In this document: in pieces, positions 1 through 9,943 of the stretch | Position numbering within the stretch: position 1 is the first letter of the stretch | Layout of the letters: each line of letters starts with the position of its first letter | NCBI GenBank assembly: GCA_018302125.1 | Contig: JAGWAC010000008.1 | Coordinates: 1-45,837, forward strand | Length of the DNA stretch: 45,837 bases | Direction: 5' to 3' | From: Candidatus Woesearchaeota archaeon | GTDB taxonomy: Archaea > Nanobdellota > Nanobdellia > SCGC-AAA011-G17 > JACPIM01 | Notes under the pieces: model-generated | Seen by the model: the letters and a program-made list of their open reading frames with translations, nothing else | Database searches by the model: none | Told to the model about the DNA's origin: nothing | Program-made: the position numbers and the translations under genes

Positions 1-1603
1 CATTGTCATCTTTTGTCTTTAGGTAATTCACTCTAGCAAATACAGCATCTGAAGCTATAACATTATACAAATTTGTTGATATATTTACACCTTCATTAAT
101 TCCACCAATCTCTTGAGATACTGACAAATTAGTTACAGATAAGTTACCTAAGTAAACTATGTTTGGATTTGCATTTTCATCTTTATAAAATAATGCAAAA
201 CCTCCTCCTGCATCAACATCTTCTGTTTGCAACCATAATTCATTTGTTTTAATGTCATTATCATTCTTAGTGCCATTTGATATAAAGCTTTTTATTCCGT
301 TTGGAACAATAAATCTATCTGTTCCAGGTGCAGAAATATGTATTGTTCTTGCACTTGTACTTGCCTTGTCATATTTTGACTTTGCTGTGTCAGTGCTACT
401 TGAATATTCTAAAGTCACAGTTAAATAATCTGTGTCAGGCACTGTTAAGCTGTCTAAACATACTTGTGCATAGTTATTAGGTAATGAATAACATTCTCCA
501 ATACCTGCTGGATTGTCTGTGTCATCATCTTTTGTATAATCATTCTGAATTCCAATAAATGGACCTGTAGGATCAGTACTTCCGCTAGATACAGTTGTAG
601 TCTGTTTTAAACCCAAGTTTCCTAACTTCCATGTCCAGTCAGGATTATTCTTGTTTTCTCCTACATAAGCATCTCCATCTGCAAAAGTATCTTGTGCATT
701 CTTGCCAATAATTAATGCTGCACTTCTTTCAGATTTTGAAGTTGCATAGAAAGTGTCATCATTTTTAACTTCAATATTATTTACTGTTTTACTTGCATCT
801 GCATCTACTGTGTCTACTTTACCATCAACATCTATTAAAACAGCTCCACTGCTTCCTACATTTTGTAGAGTTACCTTTTTACCTTCAACAGTAACAGAAT
901 CTCCTACTTTCATAAAGTATTCTGTACCGACTGTTGCTGTAAACTTGCTTTGTGAACTGTCTACAGTTGTAATCTTTAAGGTCTTTCCCAAAAATTTAAC
1001 TTCCAATGGATCTGCATTTGTTGCTTTAGATACATTTAATGCATCATCAAAAACATAGTAATATTTCATAGCTCCCTTTGTAGTTTCTAAAAATACATTG
1101 CTTTCATAGTCATCATCAGCACTTGTTAAACTTGTCTCTATTGATGGAGATGTCTTTGTAAATATAAGTTCATCGTGTGCTTCAATATCTTCATCTTGGA
1201 AATTAATTGTTCCATCAAAAAAACTTGTAATATCAGATTTTTCTAATGAGAAATCCAAAGCTACTGTTGTTGAGTTAGCTATACCAAGACCAATGGGAAC
1301 ATCTTCTGTAACTCCACCACTTACAGTAACTGTACCTGAAGTACTTACTGCTTGTTTGGATAAGAACTGCAATTTCGCAGCTACATCACTAACACCTAAA
1401 GTATCAGATACATCTGCTTTGCTTCCTACAACTAAAGCTGTATCATCATTATAAACTCCCTCGCCAGAAACAAACGGCTCTGGAAGATTAGCCAAATCTA
1501 AACTTGCTGCTTGTGCTACCGCACCTGTAACTGTTGCTCCTAACATAGCAACACCAACACCTAAAGCGGCCACTCTTCTAATGGCTTGTTTTAGTCTTTG
1601 CAT
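1..1603 (-). CDS. S-layer / major surface protein, C-terminus beyond left edge
   Basis: Reverse strand is open from ATG at 1603 to position 1: MQRLKQAIRRVAALGVGVAMLGATVTGAVAQAASLDLANLPEPFVSGEGVYNDDTALVVGSKADVSDTLGVSDVAAKL... Signal peptide, Asp/Thr/Ser-rich, typical archaeal S-layer N-terminus. Missing from the ORF track because it is open at the edge. Confidence 0.85.
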   Translation of the reverse strand, partial: MQRLKQAIRRVAALGVGVAMLGATVTGAVAQAASLDLANLPEPFVSGEGVYNDDTALVVGSKADVSDTLGVSDVAAKLQFLSKQAVSTSGTVTVSGGVTEDVPIGLGIANSTTVALDFSLEKSDITSFFDGTINFQDEDIEAHDELIFTKTSPSIETSLTSADDDYESNVFLETTKGAMKYYYVFDDALNVSKATNADPLEVKFLGKTLKITTVDSSQSKFTATVGTEYFMKVGDSVTVEGKKVTLQNVGSSGAVLIDVDGKVDTVDADASKTVNNIEVKNDDTFYATSKSERSAALIIGKNAQDTFADGDAYVGENKNNPDWTWKLGNLGLKQTTTVSSGSTDPTGPFIGIQNDYTKDDDTDNPAGIGECYSLPNNYAQVCLDSLTVPDTDYLTVTLEYSSSTDTAKSKYDKASTSARTIHISAPGTDRFIVPNGIKSFISNGTKNDNDIKTNELWLQTEDVDAGGGFALFYKDENANPNIVYLGNLSVTNLSVSQEIGGINEGVNISTNLYNVIASDAVFARVNYLKTKDDN

Positions 1604-1608
1604 TTAAA

Positions 1609-1615
1609 CACCTCC
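1609..1615 (-). promoter_or_regulatory. Shine-Dalgarno GGAGGTG upstream of the S-layer gene
   Basis: Reverse strand reads GGAGGTGTTTAAATG, a strong SD 5 nt before the ATG. Confidence 0.7.
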
Positions 1616-1863
1616 GTGTAACACTCTCCTGGTAATCAGGAATATTTTTTATTTATTTTTTTAATTAGTTTTTTATAATCTTCTCTCAGATTATTTAACT
1701 ATAGAAAAATAAAAGAAATTCTTCATTTATAAACATTTATACACTCGAGAAGATAGTTTTACCTAAATTTTGTATTTTATTCAACATATAAACCTTATAA
1801 CCTTTAATCTTAATTTCAAATATTTTAAAATTGTAAAACTTATGTTACCTCTTAAAGATAGTA

Positions 1864-2310
1864 TTAACAGATCCTTAAATTTGCTATAAATAAGATTCCT
1901 TCTTCCTTAAATCTATATGTGGTGCTTTCTATGCCTTTATCACAATTACCTTCAGAAAAAAATTCTAATTCTTCTGTTCTTAATTTTATGAAATAATCTC
2001 TGTTAATTAAGATTGTTGAAAATACATTATTTAATTCTTTTTTAAGATTTAAACACCCAAGTCCATTATTTACATTTCTTCTTTTCTCAATATAGCAGTC
2101 ATTAATTAATTCCCTTATATTTACATTTCCCTGCTGCTTAATTAAAGCATTCAGCAGATTATTGGCAACTAAGCTTTTCCTCAAGTCAGATTTATTGTCA
2201 GTGGTTTTAAAATTAAAATTCAAGGCAATAACTAAAATAACAACAAGAATAACAACCAATATAGCCAGCCCTATTATTTCAACTTGTCCTTTTTTGTTTT
2301 TTGTTTCCAT
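1864..2310 (-). CDS. Pilin-like protein with class III signal peptide
   Basis: METKNKKGQVEIIGLAILVVILVVILVIAL: KKGQ cleavage-like motif followed by a hydrophobic helix. Confidence 0.6.
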   Translation of the reverse strand: METKNKKGQVEIIGLAILVVILVVILVIALNFNFKTTDNKSDLRKSLVANNLLNALIKQQGNVNIRELINDCYIEKRRNVNNGLGCLNLKKELNNVFSTILINRDYFIKLRTEELEFFSEGNCDKGIESTTYRFKEEGILFIANLRIC

Positions 2311-2361
2311 TAAGTGCTTTTCTAACCAGTTCTGAGCGAACTTTTTCTAAAAGTTTGGTTC

Positions 2362-2952
2362 TTATATTTGTACCCTTAATATTCCTATCCTGTATTCATT
2401 TCCGTAATTTAATGAAACAGGCAAGCTAACGCTTAAAACTCCCTTTTTATTTTGTAAATTATCATAAGCTATAATAAATCCGCAATTATTTGGAAAAGTG
2501 CTTTGTTGATATTTCTCCAAAGTGCATTCTGTTTTTTGCATATTTTCATTTAATTCAGGATAAATACTTTCTACAATTATTTTTCTTTTTCCAAACCTTT
2601 CAGCATAATATCCTTTGTTTTCTTTAACCAGCTCCTTAAAAGCAAATAACTTTGCAATATCTACACAATCCTCATCCTCGCACTTTATTTCCGGAGATTG
2701 TCCCAATATATATACTAATATTAAATTCTCAAAATCAGTCTTTTCACTGCCAATGCCTCCCAGATTTCTGTAAAAAAACAAATAATAAACAAAAATTCCG
2801 GCAATAATCAAAAAAACAACAACTAATAAAACCAATAAAGTCTCTGTTAATTCAGCCTGCCCTTTCTTATCTGGTTTTTTTCCCAGAAGTTGATAAGAAC
2901 CTAGGTTCTTATTTTTAGTAAATCTTTTTTCTAAAAAGGTTTTAGAAGACAC
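2362..2952 (-). CDS. Pilin-like protein with class III signal peptide
   Basis: DKKGQAELTETLLVLLVVVFLIIAGIFVYYLFF motif; N-terminal 30 aa may be repeat-derived or the start may be internal. Confidence 0.55.
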   Translation of the reverse strand: MSSKTFLEKRFTKNKNLGSYQLLGKKPDKKGQAELTETLLVLLVVVFLIIAGIFVYYLFFYRNLGGIGSEKTDFENLILVYILGQSPEIKCEDEDCVDIAKLFAFKELVKENKGYYAERFGKRKIIVESIYPELNENMQKTECTLEKYQQSTFPNNCGFIIAYDNLQNKKGVLSVSLPVSLNYGNEYRIGILRVQI

Positions 2953-3850
2953 TTGTACACCCGCTCCTCTTTATATTGTCATTTTGCTCTTTCATTACTT
3001 CTTTATATTTCAGTGGCTCTCTTTTAAATAAATCCAGGGTTTTTTCCATTTCATTATATAAAAAATTGCATTTTGAATTTAATTTTAATAAACCAGCTTT
3101 CTTTTTATACAAATTAGAAATTATTTCTAATCTTTCTAAAGCCTTTTTCTTTAAGCAGCTATATTCTTCATAACTGGAAAACATAGCTCCATAAATCATT
3201 TCTTCCCCATAAAACTCCTCTTTTTTATTTTCAGGGTAAAAAGTTATCATATTTCTTGAATTATCTATAACTAATACTTTATTCTCCCTGAATCTTGCCT
3301 GCAGATTAGAATTTCCAAAATCAATTATAATATCATTTTTTTTAATTTCTTGATTTAAAGAATTTGATTTTGGAAATTTATCAGGTATATTAAAGAAAAA
3401 ATTTTCATTTCCAATAATATAAAATTTATTGTTTAAGTTAGTAGCATAATATAAATTATCAATTTTAAAAGGAAAGATCCATGCATTTGTCCATAAATTA
3501 AACTTCTCTCTAAAATTGCCGTCAGCATAAATCAGGTGCAATGTATCTTTTCTAGCCCCCTTAAATAATACTTCTCCGCATTTAAATTCTATATCAACTC
3601 CTTTTGGAAGTTCAACAACTTTATTCAAAGAAATTCCTATTGAAAAAGAGTCTATTTCATTGTTTAAAGTAGAAACAACTTCATTTATGCCCAATTTATT
3701 AAATAAGCCTATTTGTTTCCATGCAAAAAATAAGAAAAACATTAGCAGTACACTTCCAGCAATAATAACAAATATCCAATTAAAGGTAATTTCAATCCCT
3801 TTTTTATCCATAATATTAAATAAAAGAAAATAATATAAATACCTTTGCAA
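2942..3850 (-). CDS. Membrane-anchored pilin-like secreted protein
   Basis: MDKKGIEITFNWIFVIIAGSVLLMFFLFFAWKQ N-terminus; likely start is the internal MDKKG rather than MQRYLYY. Confidence 0.55.
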   Translation of the reverse strand: MQRYLYYFLLFNIMDKKGIEITFNWIFVIIAGSVLLMFFLFFAWKQIGLFNKLGINEVVSTLNNEIDSFSIGISLNKVVELPKGVDIEFKCGEVLFKGARKDTLHLIYADGNFREKFNLWTNAWIFPFKIDNLYYATNLNNKFYIIGNENFFFNIPDKFPKSNSLNQEIKKNDIIIDFGNSNLQARFRENKVLVIDNSRNMITFYPENKKEEFYGEEMIYGAMFSSYEEYSCLKKKALERLEIISNLYKKKAGLLKLNSKCNFLYNEMEKTLDLFKREPLKYKEVMKEQNDNIKRSGCTSVF

Positions 3851-3861
3851 AATAAGAAAAA

Positions 3862-4722
3862 ATGTTTAATTTGAAAAAATATAAATTTAGGAGGGTTTAT
3901 ATTTTAGTCATGTTAATTATTTTAATCTTATTAATTTTTCTATATAAAAATAAAAGTCCACAAGAAGATAAAAATGAAGAAGAGCTTGTTTTTTTCTCTG
4001 TAAATGCTTTTACTGCTGTTAATGAATATGCTGAACAAAATAAGCCAATTTATGATGTTTCTGATATAAAATCTAAAAGACAAAAAGAAAAATTTGATAA
4101 AAATTTTGGAAAAGAGCTCTTAAAATTATTAAATTCTCCATTATTGCCAGTTTCTGTGAATGAAATGGTTATCTGGCGTAGTGATCCAATAGATAAAGAA
4201 ACTTATATAGAAAATAAACTAACTATTTTAACATCTAATTCATCTGCTGCTTTTGCTTATTTATTAGTCCCAAAAAATATTTCATTTCCAGCTCCTTTAG
4301 TTTTAGCCATGCATGCCCATGGAAATACAAAATATGGCGCTGCAGAAACAATAGGAAATAAAGGGAATCCGGAACTTTTTTATGGGAAAGAACTGGCAGA
4401 AAGAGGTTATGTTGTTTTTGCTATGGATGCCTCTTCTTTTGGAGAAAGACTGGATTTCTCGCAAGATTCCGTTGAAGTGCAGGAAAAGAAGTATGCTCAA
4501 GACTTGTTTGAGTTAGGATATTCTCCATTAGGAATAACTATTCAGGAAGATATTAGAATCTTAGATTTTTTGACTTCTTTCTCATCTATAGACAAAGACA
4601 ATATTGGTTGTATTGGGCATTCTTTTGGCGGAGTAAGATGCATGTACTTATCTGCTTTAGATGAAAGAATTAAAGTAACTGTTCTTTCAAATTCGGAGGC
4701 ACCCAGACATGGTTATCCATAG
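3862..4722 (+). CDS. Alpha/beta hydrolase (dienelactone hydrolase/acetyl xylan esterase-like), N-terminal part of a frameshifted gene
   Basis: N-terminal TM helix, GHSFGG nucleophile elbow; continues in another frame at 4758-4991. Confidence 0.65.
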   Translation: MFNLKKYKFRRVYILVMLIILILLIFLYKNKSPQEDKNEEELVFFSVNAFTAVNEYAEQNKPIYDVSDIKSKRQKEKFDKNFGKELLKLLNSPLLPVSVNEMVIWRSDPIDKETYIENKLTILTSNSSAAFAYLLVPKNISFPAPLVLAMHAHGNTKYGAAETIGNKGNPELFYGKELAERGYVVFAMDASSFGERLDFSQDSVEVQEKKYAQDLFELGYSPLGITIQEDIRILDFLTSFSSIDKDNIGCIGHSFGGVRCMYLSALDERIKVTVLSNSEAPRHGYP

Positions 4723-4757
4723 TTCCGGATATAGCAAAATACACAGGCGGAAATGGT

Positions 4758-4991
4758 ATGCTGGCATTAATTTCACCAAGGCCCTTAATGGTTTTATATA
4801 GTGAAAATGATCCAATTTTTCCAGCTGAGTATTTAAAACTATTAATACCACCTATAAAAAATATATACAAAATGCTTGAACAAGAAAAAAACCTCGCAAT
4901 TATTGAAATTCCAAATAAAATACATGAATTTCCTAAAGAGTACAGAGAGCAGGCTTATGAATTTTTAGACAAGCACTTGAAAAATAATTAA
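4758..4991 (+). CDS. Alpha/beta hydrolase, C-terminal part of the frameshifted gene
   Basis: MLALISPRPLMVLYSENDPIFP...IHEFP carries the acid and His region missing from the upstream ORF; frame is open upstream (...WLSIVPDIAKYTGGNG). Confidence 0.65.
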   Translation: MLALISPRPLMVLYSENDPIFPAEYLKLLIPPIKNIYKMLEQEKNLAIIEIPNKIHEFPKEYREQAYEFLDKHLKNN

Positions 4992-5467
4992 CTTATTTGA
5001 ATATATTCTCCCTTATTTTCTAAATTTAATTTTATAGTTCCTGTATTCAAAATACAAACAGGATTTTCAGCAGGTTTCAGATTTTTAACACTAAATAATC
5101 CCTTTGTACAGTAATTTAAAGGCAGAAAAATCACATTATAATCCAGGTTATTTACAGCCTCAAATAATCCCTTGTCAATTTTGTCAAACTCTGCCTTATT
5201 TATGTAGTTTTCTTTTGTATAAAAACAAACATGCTTAATATTCCTTGGCAGTTTTAAACTAATATCAGTACTGCTCCCGATATCAAAATTATAATACCTT
5301 TCAACCTCATTTTTTAAGTCATTTACAAACAATCCTAATTGTCCGCAATTGCTTGTTTTCATTAAATTATTAATAAGATAAAATCCAAAAATAAATATCA
5401 AAGCACCAACTACAACTGTAAATATAAAAATAAACGGCTTCTCTAATAATTGTCCTTTCTTATTCAT
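4988..5467 (-). CDS. Pilin-like protein with class III signal peptide
   Basis: MNKKGQLLEKPFIFIFTVVVGALIFIFGFYLI. Confidence 0.55.
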   Translation of the reverse strand: MNKKGQLLEKPFIFIFTVVVGALIFIFGFYLINNLMKTSNCGQLGLFVNDLKNEVERYYNFDIGSSTDISLKLPRNIKHVCFYTKENYINKAEFDKIDKGLFEAVNNLDYNVIFLPLNYCTKGLFSVKNLKPAENPVCILNTGTIKLNLENKGEYIQIS

Positions 5468-5855
5468 TTTCAGTTTTAATTAATTTAAGTTCTTTAATAT
5501 TTTCAAAATGTTTATTATTGAAAGTCATTAATTCGCAATTATTAACTATACAAATTGCAGCTATAAAAATATCTCTAAATTCAATTAACTTGCCTTTTTT
5601 CTTTAATTCCTTAAAAACCTCACTAGCTTTTCTTGAAGATGTCTCGTCAAAATAAAGAAGATTAACATTGTTTCTAAAAATCTCTATTTGTTCTAAATTA
5701 GTTTCTCTTAATAAAAGTTCAAATAAAGTTATAATAGTAATAAAAACATCTAAATTTATTATTTTCTCTATTAACTTCCCAGCTCTTTCTTCTTTATTTA
5801 AAATACTAATAACAATATCAGTATCTAAGCATATCTTTTGCTCCAAGTTTTCCAT
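5460..5855 (-). CDS. vapC: PIN-domain ribonuclease toxin, VapC-like
   Basis: CLDTDIVISILNKEE...TLFELLLRE...FRDIFIAAICIVNNCELMTFNNKHF: PIN acidic residues and TxNxxHF end; paired with upstream antitoxin. Confidence 0.75.
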   Translation of the reverse strand: MENLEQKICLDTDIVISILNKEERAGKLIEKIINLDVFITIITLFELLLRETNLEQIEIFRNNVNLLYFDETSSRKASEVFKELKKKGKLIEFRDIFIAAICIVNNCELMTFNNKHFENIKELKLIKTENE

Positions 5856-6055
5856 CCAATCTTAAGATCTTTATCTATTTCTTCCCACTCCTTATCCTTC
5901 TTAAGTATGCCAAAACAATTTAATAAATCAGAACCTTTCTTTATTTTTTGTGTTCTATCTAAAAGATCCTTTATAACTTCTGTAAAACTATTTTCCTTTT
6001 TAATTTTCTTTAATTCCTTGTAAAGCTCATTTGAAATCATAATTGTTTTTGCCAT
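5825..6055 (-). CDS. vapB: VapB-type antitoxin
   Basis: MAKTIMISNELYKELKKIKKENSFTEVIKDLLDRTQKIKKGSDLLNCFGILK; overlaps vapC; start taken at internal ATG (MAKT). Confidence 0.7.
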   Translation of the reverse strand: MAKTIMISNELYKELKKIKKENSFTEVIKDLLDRTQKIKKGSDLLNCFGILKKDKEWEEIDKDLKIGWKTWSKRYA

Positions 6056-6095
6056 AAGTATGAATATGATATACATATATATAAATATTTCTATT

Positions 6096-6170
6096 AAGAA
6101 TTTGGACTCTTGTTTTTGATTAAACTTTTATTAAAAGTTTGTTTTGCTTAAGCTTTTTGGGAAAAAGCTT
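6096..6170. repeat. Hairpin cluster downstream of the giant Cys-rich gene (terminator-like plus dispersed repeat)
   Basis: AAGCTTTTTGGGAAAAAGCTT (6150-6170, 9-bp stem), AAACTTTTATTAAAAGTTT (6122-6140), AAGAATTTGGACTCTT (6096-6111). Confidence 0.5.
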
Positions 6171-6171
6171 A

Positions 6172-9100
6172 TTATGGATAAACAGTTATGCTTTCCTCAT
6201 TATTAAATGCGTCCTTGCACAAAACAAAGTAAGACCTTACAGGTAAAACAGCCTCATGTTTCTTTGAATTAGCATCTGTCATAGGAATTCCCTCTCCAAA
6301 ATTAAACTGCTTATTATCATAATAACAAGTTGAATCCTCATTAGTTCCTATAATTAAAATATTATTTCTAGTGTCTTTGTAAACATTGCTTATTACATTT
6401 TGGCTTACATCAGCAGCCACTTCAAAGCTTGCAGAATCTTTTGCAGTATTTCCAGCAACATCAACACAAGTCACATAAAAAGTGTATCTCCCTTTTCTTA
6501 AATTTCTTAATTGTTGTTCATGAGTGCTTGAATTTGTTTTTGCAAATTGTGGTATGCTTGAAAGTTCAGCATTTCTTTCATTAGAATAACCGCAAAAACT
6601 TACCCCATTTTCTGCTCCTAATGCTGTCTTTACAATAATTTTTGGATTTGTTCTGAATACCTTGTCTTTGGGCTCTATGCTTGTTATTCCTAATTTTTCT
6701 GTTCTTATTAAACTAAATTGATAACTTTCTTTATTTACATTTCTTCCTTCTGTTTTTTGCGGCTGGTCTTTGCATCTAAAGTAGAAATTATTCTTTCCTT
6801 TTTTAATGTCATTCAATAATCCAGAACATCTGTATAATCCTTGTCTTAAAGGGCTTTGATCTAATCCAGATCTTGCACAAATAAAGCTGTTTTTCATTGA
6901 ATCATAATCTATGTCGTTTCTGTCCCATCTGCACTCGCTTGGCTCATTTACAAATACATCTAATCCAGCATCCAAAATATTGTCTGCAACAAAGCCATTA
7001 TTCTTTATTGAAGTTAACTCAATCTTGGGAGCAGTTAAGTCAGGCCCTTTGTTAATTTCAAATTTAATATAATAATCTTTGTTGTTTGCATTCTCATTTG
7101 CATCTATGCACCTTATATACAAAGAATATCTTCCGCCATTTGTTAATCTGATTGCTTCTTCCTCAACTAATTCACTTGGCAGAGAAAATAACATTTCATG
7201 TTCTGTCCTGAATAAATTATCTCCAAAATTAAATTTCATGTTTTCATATTTTATACTTACATTAGTATCAAACTTGCATTTGCTAGGTTCATCTGTTGCT
7301 ATTTTTAATTCAACAGGTGTAAATGGTTTTATTAAAGTCTTGATTGTAAATCCTTGATTCTTTACTTCTTCTATTACTAAATTTTTGGGCTTGACAGCAC
7401 TTATTTTCGGACTTGACACATCAATTGGAGTTTGAGCAACACATTTTTCTTCATCTGTTCCTTCATTTATTAATCTGCATAATTTTCCTAAGCTTCTGCA
7501 TCTGTATTCACTGCAGTCTTTTCCCTTTTCATTGCATTTCTCGCATTCATCTCCTCCTTTAGGAGGTTCCCATGCATTGCATGAAACTGAAAAAGTTTCT
7601 TTCTTGTCTTCCTTCCCTGCAAGGTCTATTACTTGATAAATCAAATAAATCCAGGAAATTACATTAATTATTTCCAAAGCAGCTATCAAAACAGTATTTC
7701 CTCCTGAAAAACTAGCTTCTGTTGCTGCAGTTACTTGTGCTTCTGTTGCCTTTTTTATTACTGTCCCTTTATCATTAAGAAAAACCCAATTTGTTCCTTC
7801 TTCACTTGTTTGAAAAATCATCTTAACAGCATTATCTGGTTTTTCAAGTATAGCATTCCAAGCTGCCAAATCAGAAGATGTAATCCCTTGTCTAAAAGCT
7901 TCAAGATAAGTTTGTTCTATAGTTGCTTCTCCAAATTGTAAAAAAGTTTTAGGACCTAAAACTAAACCAGATCCAAAAGCACTTACAAAAGTTCCAGATA
8001 CAGCACCAGGAATAAGAGCGCTAACAGTTCCTGCTGCAAGTCCAGTCCCAAAAATCACAAGAACAGCAGGCCAGCTTCTTTCCCAAAAACCACCTAAATT
8101 AGTTGAATCATCTCTTCTTGTATTTTGTCTTGATAATGTGTTCCAGTTTTCAAAATCTTTTTGAGTTAATACAAATTCAGTATCTTCACTAAATCCACCA
8201 GAAGTAAATCTTCCTTTAATATTATATTTTGCACCGCAGTCTCCTCTTGCAGAACATTGAGCAGCAGCAGCCTTAACCCAGTCTTTTTCCAGACAATGAC
8301 AATTTTTTACACATTCCCATTCATTTCCAGTTGAGCTTAATCCTTCAACACCAATTCCAAATCTTCCAGCTCCGCCCCTTACAAATTTAACTTCACAAGT
8401 TACAGAAGCTTCATTGCAAACAGAATTTGCTCCTGTTTGTGTTCCATCTTTGCTTCCTCCTCCAGAACTTCCTCCTTCCCAAAATAACAATCCAGGAGGA
8501 ACCAAAGGAACACACATTCCACCAAAATCACTTACTCCTCCAGCCATAAAAAAACAATCCTTATTTCCAATATCATTGCAGCATTGTTGCCTGCAGCAAG
8601 CTACCCTTGCTAGTCCAGATAAATCATTGCACTCTCCACCGCAACTTCCGCCAATTTCATTACAACTTTGGCATTCTTTATACCTATTTGCTCTGCAAGC
8701 ACTTTCTAAAAATCCCTCTCCAATATTAAACACTTGTCCTAAATTTAATTTTAAAGAATCAGAAGTTCCCTGTGCACATAACTCTTCTCTATAATCTTTG
8801 CAAGGTTCAATTACTTCTTCCCCATTCAAGCATAAAGCCCTGTAATGTCTTGATCCAACTACATCTTGTCCAAAGCCAACTCTTGCATCATATAAGCACC
8901 ATGATTCACCTGTTTCTTTTTTACCGCCAGAATCAGGGCTTGCAATATTCTCAGTAATTGTTTTGCAGCTTAAATCATTGCAACTAAATTCACCAAAAGC
9001 CATATCAACATTGTCAGGAGCTTTTCCGCATAAAGTTCCCTGACTATAATCACACATTCCGCAATTAGGATCATTAGGCCCCTTTAAATTACAAGAACTT

Positions 9101-9456
9101 CCTTTCAAGATAAATCCCTTATTGTAAGATCTGTCTTTGTTTGCATCAAAAACATTTTCAGGATTTCCACAAGAATCAAGCCAGAAAACTTTTTCTTCAA
9201 AACACCCTGTCTTTTGTTGTCTTGCACAATTAGTTCCTAATAAAGAATTACTGCACAAAACATTGGGATGAAATCCTGTTTTCAAATTTGTATTTTGAGT
9301 ATTATCAGCTACTGAAGAGCTTTCTTGATTGCAGTTAGCTCTTGTTGTAAAAGTACAGCTTCCATCTAAAGAAACGCAAGCCCCTTTCTCATCGCTTCTG
9401 CACTTGTCTACGCAAGCAGCTTCATTCTCAATATTCTTGTCAAAAATCATGTTCAA
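6172..9456 (-). CDS. Giant Cys-rich surface protein with C-terminal Ig-like repeats; main part of a frameshifted gene spanning 6172-9851
   Basis: Many Cys pairs, central hydrophobic region (IFGTGLAAGTVSALIPGAVSG...), C-terminal repeats ending YxxYxxCxDxxxN. Paralogous to 12625-15768. Open frame extends upstream to ...ISQCQKGCCQLSNECSFVTQNKC. Confidence 0.7.
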   Translation of the reverse strand: MNMIFDKNIENEAACVDKCRSDEKGACVSLDGSCTFTTRANCNQESSSVADNTQNTNLKTGFHPNVLCSNSLLGTNCARQQKTGCFEEKVFWLDSCGNPENVFDANKDRSYNKGFILKGSSCNLKGPNDPNCGMCDYSQGTLCGKAPDNVDMAFGEFSCNDLSCKTITENIASPDSGGKKETGESWCLYDARVGFGQDVVGSRHYRALCLNGEEVIEPCKDYREELCAQGTSDSLKLNLGQVFNIGEGFLESACRANRYKECQSCNEIGGSCGGECNDLSGLARVACCRQQCCNDIGNKDCFFMAGGVSDFGGMCVPLVPPGLLFWEGGSSGGGSKDGTQTGANSVCNEASVTCEVKFVRGGAGRFGIGVEGLSSTGNEWECVKNCHCLEKDWVKAAAAQCSARGDCGAKYNIKGRFTSGGFSEDTEFVLTQKDFENWNTLSRQNTRRDDSTNLGGFWERSWPAVLVIFGTGLAAGTVSALIPGAVSGTFVSAFGSGLVLGPKTFLQFGEATIEQTYLEAFRQGITSSDLAAWNAILEKPDNAVKMIFQTSEEGTNWVFLNDKGTVIKKATEAQVTAATEASFSGGNTVLIAALEIINVISWIYLIYQVIDLAGKEDKKETFSVSCNAWEPPKGGDECEKCNEKGKDCSEYRCRSLGKLCRLINEGTDEEKCVAQTPIDVSSPKISAVKPKNLVIEEVKNQGFTIKTLIKPFTPVELKIATDEPSKCKFDTNVSIKYENMKFNFGDNLFRTEHEMLFSLPSELVEEEAIRLTNGGRYSLYIRCIDANENANNKDYYIKFEINKGPDLTAPKIELTSIKNNGFVADNILDAGLDVFVNEPSECRWDRNDIDYDSMKNSFICARSGLDQSPLRQGLYRCSGLLNDIKKGKNNFYFRCKDQPQKTEGRNVNKESYQFSLIRTEKLGITSIEPKDKVFRTNPKIIVKTALGAENGVSFCGYSNERNAELSSIPQFAKTNSSTHEQQLRNLRKGRYTFYVTCVDVAGNTAKDSASFEVAADVSQNVISNVYKDTRNNILIIGTNEDSTCYYDNKQFNFGEGIPMTDANSKKHEAVLPVRSYFVLCKDAFNNEESITVYP

Positions 9457-9557
9457 ATCAGGAAATTGTGAAACAATAGATTTGCATTTATTTTGTGTTA
9501 CAAAACTACATTCATTGCTTAATTGGCAGCATCCTTTCTGGCATTGTGAAATTTGTT

Positions 9558-9851
9558 CTATAGGTTCACTTCTTTATCATAAATGCAGGTGCCGACAGAA
9601 CAATAATTTGTATTTTCACAAGTTGTTAAAGAACTTCTTGAATTTCTATCGCATTCATTTTTATCTGTATAAACACAAAAATCTCCTGATTTAGTTTTTT
9701 CACAGCAAGCTTGTTGTGTACTTAAACTTCTACTAGGACTTCTTTGTGCTTCAACATCAATAGTAGACAAGCCAAAATAAAAAACAGAACAAATTATCAA
9801 AAAAGCCATAAATATTGCTTTCTGCTTAACACCATCAATTTTTTTTAACAT
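9558..9851 (-). CDS. N-terminal fragment (signal peptide plus first Cys-rich motif) of the giant protein at 6172-9456
   Basis: ...VEAQRSPSRSLSTQQACCEKTKSGDFCVYTDKNECDRNS aligns to the N-terminus of 12625-15768 (YAQSSQQQACCEKTKTGESCVYTDRNNCDNSN). Confidence 0.75.
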   Translation of the reverse strand: MLKKIDGVKQKAIFMAFLIICSVFYFGLSTIDVEAQRSPSRSLSTQQACCEKTKSGDFCVYTDKNECDRNSRSSLTTCENTNYCSVGTCIYDKEVNL

Positions 9852-9943
9852 TCTCTTCTTAGTTAAGTTTTTTATGCAAAATTATTTTGCTTCAACTAAA
9901 TTACATTGTCACAAACTAGGACATTTTTTCATTTTTAACTTTC

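Noticed and set aside
753-1058. ORF track entry on + strand, 101 aa
   Set aside because: Antisense to the long open S-layer frame on the minus strand; low-complexity Ser/Thr translation is an antisense artefact.
8414-8794. 126-aa + strand ORF (Pro/Ser rich) and similar + ORFs at 7079, 8772, 9329, 13901
   Set aside because: Antisense to the giant Cys-rich genes; no initiation signal or family features.
9541-9620. Programmed -1 ribosomal frameshift in the giant gene
   Set aside because: No canonical slippery heptamer; indel error or mutation is simpler.
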